Shown here: in pieces, positions 9,347-17,896 of the stretch
Position numbering within the stretch: the stretch's first letter is position 1
Layout of the letters: each line of letters opens with the position of its first letter
Assembly: GCA_938041035.1 (NCBI GenBank)
Contig: CALHYX010000001.1
Span: forward strand, 1 to 64,000
Direction of reading: 5' to 3'
Length of the DNA stretch: 64,000 nucleotides
DNA from: an uncultured Acidimicrobiales bacterium
GTDB taxonomy: Bacteria; Actinomycetota; Acidimicrobiia; Acidimicrobiales; SHLQ01
The notes under the pieces: model-generated
The model's input: only the letters and a program-made list of their open reading frames with translations
Told to the model about the DNA's origin: nothing
Databases searched by the model: none
Made by a program: the position numbers and the translations under genes

Positions 9347-10099
9347 ATGGAACTGCGCGATTTCTCCGATGTGGAGACCCCTGATTTCCTTCAGGATGAC
9401 GAGGTCGAGGAAGCAGGTGGCGATGGCGTCCGCCTCGCCTTCGTGCTGATCGGGGGCCTGGCCGCGGTTGCTTTCGCCGTCGCGATCATTTTCGCCGGTT
9501 CGCCTGTCTTTGGCGGCGATGAGGTCGCTCAACCCGGCCCGCCCGTCGCGCGCGACATTCCGCAGGCAGACCTCTCCGCCGCGCCCGTTGACGGCTTTGC
9601 CCGGTTCAAGGACGGCAAGATCTACCTCGAGGGTTCGGCGGCGACGCCGGAACTGGTCGAGGAAGCGGTACAACGCGCTGCCGCCATCATTGGCATCGAC
9701 AACGTCGTGAACAACATGACGATCGACCCTCGGGTCCAGGGCGAGACCGATGGCCGGGTCGTGATCGACGACGCCGCCACGTTCGCGAGCGGTAGCGCTG
9801 AGCTTCGTCCGCAGGTCGAGGCCCTGGCCGAGTTGGCGCTCGACGTTCTCGAACGCAACCCGGAGGTCGGCTTGCACATCAACGGTCACACCGACTCCGT
9901 GGGAAGCGATGCCTACAACCTCGACCTCTCCGAACGTCGGGCCGCCGCCGTCTCGGCCTGGCTGCAGGAGCGGGGCATCGGTGGGGAACGCATCACCGTG
10001 ACCGGTCTCGGAGCGAGCGAACCGGTGGCCGACAACGAGTCTGAAGAGGGCCGAAGCCGCAACCGGCGCATCGAGTTCGAGTTCGTCGGCTTGTTCTAG
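9347..10099 (+). CDS. OmpA-family membrane protein with BON-like domain
   Basis: This protein of about 250 residues has a short acidic N-terminus and one membrane segment (VRLAFVLIGGLAAVAFAVAI). A BON-like stretch follows (KIYLEGSAATPELVEEAVQR), then a C-terminal OmpA domain with the motif NGHTDSVGSDAYNLDLSERR and the closing SRNRRIEFEF. OmpA domains bind peptidoglycan non-covalently, so the protein probably ties the cytoplasmic membrane to the wall. ATG 9347 was chosen; GTG 9326 would add seven residues. Its stop overlaps that of the convergent regulator gene. Confidence 0.85.
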   Translation: MELRDFSDVETPDFLQDDEVEEAGGDGVRLAFVLIGGLAAVAFAVAIIFAGSPVFGGDEVAQPGPPVARDIPQADLSAAPVDGFARFKDGKIYLEGSAATPELVEEAVQRAAAIIGIDNVVNNMTIDPRVQGETDGRVVIDDAATFASGSAELRPQVEALAELALDVLERNPEVGLHINGHTDSVGSDAYNLDLSERRAAAVSAWLQERGIGGERITVTGLGASEPVADNESEEGRSRNRRIEFEFVGLF

Positions 10100-10710
10100 G
10101 GCTCCGACGAGCACGTGAACGCCCGCCGATAGCGGGTTGGGGTGGTGTGCACCACCCGTTGAAAGTGGTTTCGCAGGTTCGTCGCCGAACCAAACCCGCT
10201 GTCGGCTGCTATGCGCTCGACCGACTCATCGGTGGTTTCGAGCAAACGCTGCGCATGGTGCACCCGCTGCCGGGTGAGCCAATGGTGGGGGGTGGTCCCG
10301 GTGGTGGACTTGAATCGTCGCGCGAAGGTGCGAGGGCTCATGGCGCTGCGCTGGGCGAGGTCGTCCACGGTGATCGCCTCGGCCAGGTTGGCCTTTGCCC
10401 ATTCGAGCGCGTCAGCGAACATGTCGGCACCCTCCAGGGTGTCGATCGGCTGGTCGACGTACTGGGCCTGGCCGCCATCGCGGTGAGGTGGCACAACCAT
10501 GGAACGCGACGCGGCGTTGGCCACCTCGGCGCCGTAGTCGAGGCGAACGAGGTGCAGGCACAGATCGATGCTCGCCGCGCTGCCGGCCGACGTGAAGATG
10601 TTGTCGTGCTGCACGTACAACACGCCCGCGTCGACGGAGACGGCGGGGTAGCGGCTGACGAGTTCCTCGGTGTGCTTCCAGTGGGCAGTGGCATACGTGT
10701 CAATGGTCAA
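10096..10710 (-). CDS. GlxA-family AraC-type regulator lacking the N-terminal half (probable remnant)
   Basis: The 204 residues match only the last two thirds of GlxA-type regulators. The end of the DJ-1/PfpI-like domain is present (VLYVQHDNIFTSAGSAASID and VVPPHRDGGQAQYV), followed by a complete AraC helix-turn-helix pair (TVDDLAQRSAMSPRTFARRF and ERIAADSGFGSATNLRNHFQ). Family members are about 320 residues, so roughly 120 residues are missing. The frame begins at a TTG, and an in-frame TGA lies about 24 nt upstream. A plus-strand gene occupies the place where the missing part should be, so this looks like a deletion remnant, although the DNA-binding domain could still fold. Confidence 0.8.
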   Translation of the reverse strand: MTIDTYATAHWKHTEELVSRYPAVSVDAGVLYVQHDNIFTSAGSAASIDLCLHLVRLDYGAEVANAASRSMVVPPHRDGGQAQYVDQPIDTLEGADMFADALEWAKANLAEAITVDDLAQRSAMSPRTFARRFKSTTGTTPHHWLTRQRVHHAQRLLETTDESVERIAADSGFGSATNLRNHFQRVVHTTPTRYRRAFTCSSEP

Positions 10711-10783
10711 TGGGAGGGAACGGGCGGATCATGGGGTGGTGACACCGCGTCGGCGGCGTCCACAACCCAGGAAAGGCCGCACC

Positions 10784-11416
10784 ATGTACCACGACCGTGA
10801 AGCCGACTCTTTGCTCACCATCACCCACGGCCGTCTGGCGGTGTTCGAGCGTTGGGCCGATCTCGTTCGCGGCCACCACGCGGAGCGCAGGGGTGAGCGC
10901 GGCCGGCGCCGCGCCCGGCCCTCCGGTGGGGGAGAGGTCGGGGATTCCGGCGTGGTGCCGCGAGCACCGTCCCCGCTCGCCGGTCTGGGGGCGGCGATGG
11001 CCGCCGTTCCCATCGACGTGCTCGATCGGCAGGGCAACGACCTGTTCGGAGAGTTGTTCGCGGTCCTGCGGCTGGCGGTAGAGGAGTGCGAGGACTCCCG
11101 TGGTCCTCTCGTCGGCGATGAGGAGCTGCGCGTTTTGGAACGCCCGGCCGGTGAGCCGGCCGTCGTCTCGCTGCAGACGTTCGCCGTCATTGCGAACCGC
11201 CTCGCTTCGACGGTGCTCGGTGGTGAGACCGAGCACCGACTTCGGGAACTCGAGCAGCGCTTTACCGCCCTGGTGCGGGCCGAGCCGCCGGAGGGCATGG
11301 CTACGGTTCGCGCCGCACACGCGACCCTCGTCCGTCGGGCGCCGATCCTGGACGGTGGCGGCGCCGCCGGCCGACTGGACCGCTCAGCTCGGAAGGCGCA
11401 ACCGCACCATGGCTGA
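10784..11416 (+). CDS. Hypothetical protein
   Basis: This is a 211-residue protein I do not recognise. ATG 10784 is preceded by GGAAAGG about 7 nt upstream. The reading frame shows the G/C-biased third positions of real genes here. Residues 33-60 are Arg/Gly/Pro-rich and probably disordered; the rest looks helical, with charged segments such as LRELEQRFTALVRAEPPEGM. There are no membrane segments and no known motif. It lies divergently from the truncated GlxA gene and just upstream of the oxygenase gene. Confidence 0.5.
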   Translation: MYHDREADSLLTITHGRLAVFERWADLVRGHHAERRGERGRRRARPSGGGEVGDSGVVPRAPSPLAGLGAAMAAVPIDVLDRQGNDLFGELFAVLRLAVEECEDSRGPLVGDEELRVLERPAGEPAVVSLQTFAVIANRLASTVLGGETEHRLRELEQRFTALVRAEPPEGMATVRAAHATLVRRAPILDGGGAAGRLDRSARKAQPHHG

Positions 11417-11455
11417 GCAGCTCGCGTGCTGGCTGAATGCGATCGGGTGGTGCGG

Positions 11456-11461
11456 TACCGT
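11456..11461 (+). promoter_or_regulatory. Putative -10 box (TACCGT) for the oxygenase-oxidase pair
   Basis: TACCGT ends 7 nt before GTG 11469 and no Shine-Dalgarno is visible. It supports the downstream GTG over the ATG at 11409 as the start of the oxygenase gene. Confidence 0.4.
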
Positions 11462-11468
11462 TCGATCC

Positions 11469-12500
11469 GTGGTCGACCCCAACAGCTTTGATGCGGCGGC
11501 GAAAGCGTCGGAGCTCACCGCGGAGTCGCTTACGTGGGATACCCGGCGACCCGTCGAAGCCGGTCCCGGCGACATCCCGACCGTGGACGTCGGGCCCTAC
11601 TTCGCGACCGGCGCCCGGTCCGATCTCGACAGCGCCGCCGCCGTGCTGCGCGATGCGCTCGAGCGGGTCGGCTTTCACCAGCTGGTCGGGCATGACATCG
11701 ACCCCTCGCTCCGCGACGCGATCCTCGAACAAACCCGTCGCTTTCACGACCTCGACGGGGCGTTGAAGCGTTCGATTGCGATCGATCAGCCCGACCATCC
11801 GGTGGGTGCGGTCGGCTACATGCCGGTGGGCGCCCGCAAGCTCCCCACCCGCGAGCGGGGCAACCCCAACGAAGCGTTCCTCGTGAAGTCCGACGTCGGC
11901 ATCGGCTTCGACGACAACCGGTGGCTACCCGATGAGGTCCTCCCCGGCTTTCGCTCCGTGGTGCAACGCTACGCGATGGCGATGGAGGCACTCGCGCGGC
12001 GACTGCTGCCCGTGTACGCCGTCGCGCTCGAGCTCGAACCCGACTTCTTTGCCACCGGCTTTACCGACCCGTTCTGGCGTCTCCGGATGACCCACTATCC
12101 GGCCAACCCGGCGCCCGCCGACGAGGCCGAACCGCTGGGGGATGTGGGCATCCCGCCCCACGTCGACACGACGTTCCTCACCCTGTTGCTGCCCGACAGC
12201 CCGGGCCTGGTCATCTTCAGTCAGGCTCGTCAGGAGTGGATCATCGCCCCCGTCGTCCCCGGCGCATTCATCGTGAACGCCGGGGAGCTGCTGCGGCAAT
12301 GGTCGAACGACCGCGTACTCAGCACCCGCCACTTCGCCAACAACCTGACCGAGCGGAGCCGCTATTCGGTGCCCTTCTTCTTCAACGCCAACGCCGATTA
12401 TCCAATGCACTGTTTGCCGTCATGTCACGGCCCCGACAATCCGCCCAAGTACCCGCCGATCTCCTACCGCGAGAGCCAGGGCGTGGTTCAAGGCGAATGA
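11469..12500 (+). CDS. Isopenicillin-N-synthase-like 2-oxoglutarate/Fe(II) dioxygenase
   Basis: This 343-residue enzyme has the N-terminal DIOX_N region (IPTVDVGPYF, then LERVGFHQLVGHDI) and the C-terminal double-stranded beta-helix. The iron ligands are visible as HVD in IPPHVDTTFLTLL and the distal His in VLSTRHFANN, and RSRYSVPFFF supplies the Arg-x-Ser that binds 2-oxoglutarate. The substrate is unknown. GTG 11469 follows a -10-like box by 7 nt; ATG 11409 is an in-frame alternative adding 20 residues unlike the family. The stop overlaps the start of the flavin oxidase gene (ATGA), so the two probably act on related small molecules. Confidence 0.85.
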   Translation: MVDPNSFDAAAKASELTAESLTWDTRRPVEAGPGDIPTVDVGPYFATGARSDLDSAAAVLRDALERVGFHQLVGHDIDPSLRDAILEQTRRFHDLDGALKRSIAIDQPDHPVGAVGYMPVGARKLPTRERGNPNEAFLVKSDVGIGFDDNRWLPDEVLPGFRSVVQRYAMAMEALARRLLPVYAVALELEPDFFATGFTDPFWRLRMTHYPANPAPADEAEPLGDVGIPPHVDTTFLTLLLPDSPGLVIFSQARQEWIIAPVVPGAFIVNAGELLRQWSNDRVLSTRHFANNLTERSRYSVPFFFNANADYPMHCLPSCHGPDNPPKYPPISYRESQGVVQGE

Positions 12501-13708
12501 CCTCGTTCTCCGACCCGGCCGCTCGCTATGACCTGATCGTGGTCGGCCTCGGTGCTATGGGTTCCGCGGTGGTGTACCACGCCGTGCAGATGGGGATGCG
12601 GGTGCTGGGCATCGATCGCTACGACCCGCCGCACGACCGCGGTTCCACCAAAGCCGAGACGCGCATCACCCGACTCGCCGTAGGGGAGGGGTCGCAGTAT
12701 CTGCCGTTCGTGGCCCGATCGCACGAGGTGTGGCGCGACCTGGAGCGGCGGTCGGGCGTGGAGCTGTTGCACCAGTGCGGCGGCTACATCGTGTCGCCCA
12801 TCCACTCGGCCCGAGGTGAACGCTGGGGTGATTTCGTGCTGGCGACGGCGGAGATCGCCGCCGAGGCCGCTATCGAGTTCGATGTGGTCGACCACGACGC
12901 GTTCGCATCCCTGCACCCCGACATCCGGGTCGCGTCCACCGAGCGCATCGGGTTCGAACCAACCGCCGGGCTGGTGATGGCAGAACGCGCCGTCGCCGTA
13001 CAGCTCACCCTGGCCCGCGCCGACGGGGCGGAAGTCCGCACCAACGAACGGGTGGTCTCGATCGACCAACGCCGCGACCATGTGGTGGTCGAGACCGAGC
13101 GCAACGCCTGGACCGCCGGCTCGGTCGTGGTGGCAACCGGGCCCTGGATGCCCGAGCACTGGGTCGACTCGGCCGAGCCCGAAACCGGCCCGGCGGCGCT
13201 GACGGTCACCCGCCAGGTTGCGGTCTGGTACGAGGTCGACGACCTCGAGCGTTTCAGCACCGATCGCCTCCCGTTCTTCATCTGGCCGGGCGAAACCATC
13301 GACGACTACGTCGGCGCCTTTCCGCGTCCGCCCGGGGGAGTGCTCGGGATGAAGTTCGTCAGCGAGCAGTTTCACGAACGCACCGATCCGGACGCGGTCG
13401 ACCGGGTGGTTTCGGCGGCCGAGGCCCAGGCGTTTCACCGCGATCTCGTCGCCTCACGGTTTCCGACCGTGAGCGACCGTGCGGTCCACGCTGCGGTCTG
13501 CCTGTACACCAACACTCCGGACGACCACTTTCTGATCGACACCGAATCCGGCGCCGACCGGGTCATCTATCTGTCGGCATGCAGTGGTCACGGCTTCAAG
13601 CACTCGACCGCGCTGGGCGAGTCGGTGGCCCAATGGGTGGCGAGCGGAAACCGTGGGGGAGCGTTGGAGCCCTTTCGTCGCAGTCGGCGCCCGCTGGCCG
13701 GCGATTAG
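12497..13708 (+). CDS. SolA/MTOX-family FAD-dependent amine oxidase
   Basis: This 403-residue flavoprotein is of the monomeric sarcosine oxidase/N-methyltryptophan oxidase type. The N-terminal dinucleotide fold is VVGLGAMGSAVVYHAVQMG, followed by the family's RGSTKAETRITRLA stretch. The cysteine in CLYTNTPDDHF corresponds to the residue that binds FAD covalently in this family. The closing ACSGHGFKHSTALGE segment is also typical. Such enzymes oxidise N-methyl amino acids, releasing formaldehyde and peroxide; the substrate here is not known. It is translationally coupled to the upstream oxygenase, which could supply or share the substrate. Confidence 0.87.
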   Translation: MTSFSDPAARYDLIVVGLGAMGSAVVYHAVQMGMRVLGIDRYDPPHDRGSTKAETRITRLAVGEGSQYLPFVARSHEVWRDLERRSGVELLHQCGGYIVSPIHSARGERWGDFVLATAEIAAEAAIEFDVVDHDAFASLHPDIRVASTERIGFEPTAGLVMAERAVAVQLTLARADGAEVRTNERVVSIDQRRDHVVVETERNAWTAGSVVVATGPWMPEHWVDSAEPETGPAALTVTRQVAVWYEVDDLERFSTDRLPFFIWPGETIDDYVGAFPRPPGGVLGMKFVSEQFHERTDPDAVDRVVSAAEAQAFHRDLVASRFPTVSDRAVHAAVCLYTNTPDDHFLIDTESGADRVIYLSACSGHGFKHSTALGESVAQWVASGNRGGALEPFRRSRRPLAGD

Positions 13709-14406
13709 CGGCGGCGCTTGGACCGCACGACGAGGGCGACTCCGACGATGGAGGCGCCGGTGAGGCCCACCAGAGCCAGCCAGGGCACCGCTGTCGCGCG
13801 CGAGATGCCGAGTTGGGTGAGGGCCTCGGTCTCGGCGGCCTGGTTGCGGTCGATGGCGACGGGGTCGCCGAACAGTCCGGTCAAGACGTCGGTCGGATCG
13901 GTATCGTCGATGCGCAGCCCGATCGATCCGCCGTCGGCGGTGGCGAGGCGAACGACCTGCGTGCCCTCCTCCGGTGCGTCGGTGGCACCGCACTCGTCGG
14001 CCGGTTCGGGCTCCCGTACGACGACCGGGGCCACGTCACCCGAAACCTCACCCCAGGACTCCGTGTGCACCAGAACCGCGCCCCGGGTAAAGGAGTTGCT
14101 CGGGCCGACGTCGGCGATCGACCTTTGGGACCAGGCGCCGACGATGTCGCTCCACGGCTCGGACTCGCCGCTGTGTCGCTGATAGTCGGCGTGGGCGAGT
14201 GCGAGCGCGCTGTCGGCCCGATTGAGATCGCGCAGGCTCATGCCCGAGATGTCGGCCAGGTCGGCGCTGAACGGCAACAGGATCGAACACGCTGATGCCG
14301 GTGCCGCCGGGGCGACGACGGTACCGACGATGACGAAACTCGCCAGGGCGAGGGCGGCCGCCAGCGTACGAATGGGGGATCGGTGAGTCATGAGGGACTG
14401 GTTCAT
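13705..14406 (-). CDS. Secreted protein with signal peptide and C-terminal membrane anchor
   Basis: This is a 233-residue protein of unknown function. Residues 1-40 form a Sec signal peptide (basic start, hydrophobic core ALALASFVIVGTVVA, then APASA before Cys). A C-terminal hydrophobic segment (ALVGLTGASIVGVALVV) is followed by the stop-transfer RSKRRR. The extracellular middle part has two cysteines besides the one at the cleavage site and no recognised domain. The architecture suggests a type I surface protein. The lipobox is weak, so lipid attachment is not claimed. Its stop overlaps the stop of the convergent oxidase gene. Confidence 0.65.
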   Translation of the reverse strand: MNQSLMTHRSPIRTLAAALALASFVIVGTVVAPAAPASACSILLPFSADLADISGMSLRDLNRADSALALAHADYQRHSGESEPWSDIVGAWSQRSIADVGPSNSFTRGAVLVHTESWGEVSGDVAPVVVREPEPADECGATDAPEEGTQVVRLATADGGSIGLRIDDTDPTDVLTGLFGDPVAIDRNQAAETEALTQLGISRATAVPWLALVGLTGASIVGVALVVRSKRRR

Positions 14407-14492
14407 GGCTCTATGACGACCGTGGGCCCTTCCGTTTCTCCCGCCCGGTGTGGGGAGCGCACCCCTGTGGCCACCACGGCGCGAGTTGCGGG

Positions 14493-15671
14493 TTACCTGC
14501 GCAAATGAGGATTTGCCTTCACCTCGTCGCGGTATCGCCAGTACTCGGCGCTCATCGTTGCCAGCATCACGACCGTGACGAGCAACACGACGAGTTCGGC
14601 CTTGATCGTGAGCACCGCAGCCATCAGGGCGATGATTCCGACACCGATGACTCGTTCGTAGGTGAACTGGCCCCACGCCCGGTACGTCGCGAGTGCCTGG
14701 GCCAGAAAGTACATCGCGACCGAGGTCGCCAACATCCATCGGGTGAACCCGGTGAGCGGTTCGTCCGGGTGCAGAAACGCTTCTTCGAGGGCTACCGCGA
14801 AGAAGACGATGCCGGTGATCATCGGGTAGTGCAGCAACGTGTACAGGTCGCGGGCCACCCGACCTGCGGTCGCGGCATCGGCCTCGTGCAGTCGCACTTC
14901 CCAGATCGTCTGCATCTTGTCGAAGTAGGCCCACCACATGGCCGCCACTCCCGCCAGCCCAACACCGAGACGCCACGCGAGTGCGGTGCTGATGGAAGCG
15001 TCGTCACCGGCTGCTGCGGTAAGCGCCACGCCGACGGCGATGATCGCCTCCCCGAGCGCGATGATCATGATCAGACCGTGTCGTTCCGCAAAATGGGTGG
15101 CGTCCACGTGCCATTCGGCCTGACCCGCGATCAGTACGGCGCCGACCTCGATCGCCAGCGCGGCCAGCCAAATCCACGGCCGGGCCGATTCCCCAGCGAA
15201 GGCGCCGATGATCAACACGGCGGGCGCGATGAGCGAGATCGGTACATAGCTTCGTATCGATGCGTGCTCAATGGCGTCGTGCAGCGTGCCGAACCACATG
15301 ACCGCCAGCGCGAGCAGCCGTGATCCCAGGTATCCGGCGACAAACCAACCGCCGTCGACGCCAAAGGCCGTCGGGACGGCGTAGCCCATCAAGAAGATGA
15401 ACATCATCGAGACGAGAATCATGAGGCGGCGCAACCGGTTGGTGAGATCGACCGCATTCATCGACCAGGTCCACGTGCCCCAGCTCCACCACAACAAACC
15501 CAACAGCAGCGCCCCCTTGAGGGCGCTCTCGAGGTTGTGATCGTGAACGACGAAACCCACGACACGGGTGAAGGCAAACACGTAGACGAGATCAAAGAAG
15601 AGCTCTATTGGATGGGCGACTTTGCCTTCGTCGGGCCCCGCCGCCAAGTGGTCTGAATCTGCACTACCCAT
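14493..15671 (-). CDS. LtrA-family (low temperature requirement A) membrane protein
   Basis: This 392-residue polytopic protein has about ten to twelve membrane helices. The N-terminal motif VAHPIELFFDLVYVFAFTRV is the hallmark of LtrA proteins, and the later LTFAERHGLIMIIALGEAII-like stretch (here THFAERHGLIMIIALGEAII) is also conserved. LtrA was first linked to cold growth in Listeria; its biochemical role is unknown. The start ATG 15671 is preceded by TAGAGA 8 nt upstream, compatible with a leaderless transcript, and no better upstream start is seen. Confidence 0.88.
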   Translation of the reverse strand: MGSADSDHLAAGPDEGKVAHPIELFFDLVYVFAFTRVVGFVVHDHNLESALKGALLLGLLWWSWGTWTWSMNAVDLTNRLRRLMILVSMMFIFLMGYAVPTAFGVDGGWFVAGYLGSRLLALAVMWFGTLHDAIEHASIRSYVPISLIAPAVLIIGAFAGESARPWIWLAALAIEVGAVLIAGQAEWHVDATHFAERHGLIMIIALGEAIIAVGVALTAAAGDDASISTALAWRLGVGLAGVAAMWWAYFDKMQTIWEVRLHEADAATAGRVARDLYTLLHYPMITGIVFFAVALEEAFLHPDEPLTGFTRWMLATSVAMYFLAQALATYRAWGQFTYERVIGVGIIALMAAVLTIKAELVVLLVTVVMLATMSAEYWRYRDEVKANPHLRR

Positions 15672-16116
15672 GCGCTCAGTCTCTACCACGCCCGCGAAGC
15701 AGGCGCGTATCCGCTGGTCTGCCGGCAGGGGCAAACGTTGGGTGGTGGCAGCAGTACCAACCACACCCTGGCCGGTTCTCTGACAGTACTTTACATAACG
15801 AAGATTTCCGGCGGCCCATGGGGTTTTCCGGGGTGGGGCCTCTCGGGTTCTTCGGGTCCATCGGATTTCGGGATCTGCCGGGCCGCTATCGCGCCCCTCT
15901 CGGGCTGCCCGCGCTGGGCGGCCGTCCCTTGTTCGTGGTCGGTTCTTGCGTGGTCGTCGACTCGGTGCACGGGCCGGGCCGCCTTCGCTGGGGACGCCCG
16001 AACGGTTGACGCCGGCAGCCCTTTGCGAGTCCCAATGGTGCTCGTGTCCGCCCGGGTCGCGCGCAGCGCCCGGCGCCCCTGCTCGACAAACTACATCGAC
16101 GTAATTTGGTCTCCGA
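15672..16116. other. Gene-free stretch between two minus-strand genes
   Basis: These 445 bases contain only short open frames with no recognisable product, no start with a ribosome site and no good hairpin followed by T residues. The left end must hold the promoter of the LtrA gene. The stretch around 15775-15805 is the most A/T-rich part, but I cannot assign it a function. Confidence 0.5.
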
Positions 16117-17718
16117 TCAGTTCGGCCAGATGACGGTGACCCGGCCGCCGATGGCCTCGACGACGACCACCGGTTCGTGGCGGACGTGTTCGGTGTCGCC
16201 GACCCGCAGGGTGGTGATGCGGACCCCCTCGATGCGCACGAGGGGCGAACCGTCGTAACGACGGCCCTCCCGTTCGGTCTGGAAGTGCAGCGGCGGATTG
16301 CGGAGAAGCGACGGTGCGGGCGCGACGTCGTGGGTGGACAGGAGAAACCGTCGGAGCACGTCGACCCGCTCCCCTCTCGGCGGCACGGCCAGGGAGGCTT
16401 CGAGTTGCTCGAGATCGGCGAACGACTCCAACGCCAGCACGGCGTCGATCGTCGGAGCGGTGGCGGCACCGTAGGCGCCGACGAGCGGCTCGGTCGGACC
16501 CAGATCGAGCGCGCTGAAGGCGAACACATCATCGAAGGGCGAGAAGTCGGCTGGGCGCAGGTGAAACCGGTTGCCGTCGGCGTCGATGCCGTCGAAGTGG
16601 TACCGATACACCAGCGGACCGTCGAACCAGACCAGGACAGGGTTGTGAAACAGCGTCGGTCCCAGCACCACGGCGACCACCGCCACCGCCGCGGGACCGA
16701 GGCCGAACGCCGGCCGCGACCAGTCCCGACCGCGCCGGCCCATGAGGAGCCCGATCAGACAGAGTTCGACGATCACGAACTCCAGGAACACGAAGCCGAG
16801 CGCAGCGAGGACGGCGGCGTGGAAACCGATCGCCACGAAGAGCCAGCCGATCAGCCAACGGCGTCGCACCAGCGCGACGATGCCACCGAGCTCAAAGAGC
16901 AACGTCAGCAGGACCAGTGCCGGTTCGACGGCGGAGATCGCATCCGACTGTGCCTCGGCGAACCGGCTCGAACCGGCGAGCCAGCCCTGGGAGTGCCCCG
17001 CGAGCGGCAAATGCGCCAACTGGTTGTCGAGCCACCCCACCCGCAGCTTGATCCGGCCCGGGTAGAAGAAGTTCGCCGCAATGACCGCGGCGAGCATCGG
17101 CAGGGAGGCTGCGCTACTGGCCGAGCGCCACCGCCCCACGATCATCGCGGCCGCGGCGAGGATGATCACCGACTGCACGGCGAGCTCATCTATCTCAAAC
17201 CCGGGCGAGATGAACGGTGTCGCCCGGACGCTCTCCTGAAGGAGACGGGCCTCGATGACGAACGGGATAAGCGCGGCCGGCCGCCAGACCGCAGCCACCG
17301 CCAGTAGCCCGAGAAGGAGCCGGTCCGGCGTGTACCACTGGCCAAACCAAAAATTCTGATCGGTGGTAACGATGCGCCAGGCGATCACCGTGACGAGCAT
17401 CGCGGCCACGATGCGCACCCGGTCACCGTTGTCGAGGTCGGTCCATCGAACGTTGACCATCGCCCGGACTCGGGCGGAGGCCACGGGCAGGGCGGCGAGG
17501 ACCACGATCGCGGCGATGACAACGGGCTGAGTGGCCACGAAGGCCCAGGCGAGGAATGGCCGTTCCAGGGTTTCATCCGGCAACGCGACGAGCCGCCGGG
17601 TCGTGGTTTCGAGCAGCCAGTAGGCGACGACGACGGCGACCGAAGCCCGAGCCACGGGGGTGTCGACGCGACGAAGAAGGGTGACAACCACTCCCCTGCC
17701 CGAACGTGTACCCGCCAA
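16117..17718 (-). CDS. Polytopic membrane protein, possibly HTTM-like
   Basis: This 533-residue protein has about ten membrane segments in residues 20-370 and a soluble C-terminal part of about 160 residues, probably outside the membrane. The stretch NFFYPGRIKLRVGWLDNQLA with a following GFHAAVL resembles the HTTM domain seen in gamma-carboxylase-like and actinobacterial membrane proteins, but the match is loose. No catalytic residues can be assigned. The first possible start is TTG 17718, preceded by TAGGGA 6 nt upstream; GTG 17691 is an alternative. Confidence 0.6.
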   Translation of the reverse strand: MAGTRSGRGVVVTLLRRVDTPVARASVAVVVAYWLLETTTRRLVALPDETLERPFLAWAFVATQPVVIAAIVVLAALPVASARVRAMVNVRWTDLDNGDRVRIVAAMLVTVIAWRIVTTDQNFWFGQWYTPDRLLLGLLAVAAVWRPAALIPFVIEARLLQESVRATPFISPGFEIDELAVQSVIILAAAAMIVGRWRSASSAASLPMLAAVIAANFFYPGRIKLRVGWLDNQLAHLPLAGHSQGWLAGSSRFAEAQSDAISAVEPALVLLTLLFELGGIVALVRRRWLIGWLFVAIGFHAAVLAALGFVFLEFVIVELCLIGLLMGRRGRDWSRPAFGLGPAAVAVVAVVLGPTLFHNPVLVWFDGPLVYRYHFDGIDADGNRFHLRPADFSPFDDVFAFSALDLGPTEPLVGAYGAATAPTIDAVLALESFADLEQLEASLAVPPRGERVDVLRRFLLSTHDVAPAPSLLRNPPLHFQTEREGRRYDGSPLVRIEGVRITTLRVGDTEHVRHEPVVVVEAIGGRVTVIWPN

Positions 17719-17724
17719 GGTCTG

Positions 17725-17730
17725 TCCCTA
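17725..17730 (-). promoter_or_regulatory. Putative -10 box (TAGGGA) before a TTG start
   Basis: On the minus strand TAGGGA ends 6 nt before TTG 17718. The final T of the consensus is missing, so this is weaker than the other cases, but the spacing is the same. Confidence 0.3.
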
Positions 17731-17884
17731 GTTGTTGTGTGACCGCCGTGTACCGCCGCGTCGTGTCACCGCCCCTCCCGCAGGGGTTCCCGGTCACCGT
17801 AACCCATCGACCCGGGCCACCGACGAGCGCCGCGCCGAGGTGGACTACGGCGGTAAATCGATCTTTGGTCAACGGGCGGACCGC

Positions 17885-17890
17885 TAGCGT
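17885..17890 (+). promoter_or_regulatory. Putative -10 box (TAGCGT) of a leaderless transcript
   Basis: TAGCGT ends 6 nt before GTG 17897 and no Shine-Dalgarno is present. Confidence 0.45.
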
Positions 17891-17896
17891 CGCTCC

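Noticed and set aside
15672-16116. Two overlapping plus-strand open frames of about 130 codons in a gene-free stretch
   Set aside because: No ribosome site, no domain and poor codon bias; they begin inside the neighbouring LtrA gene or have irregular composition.
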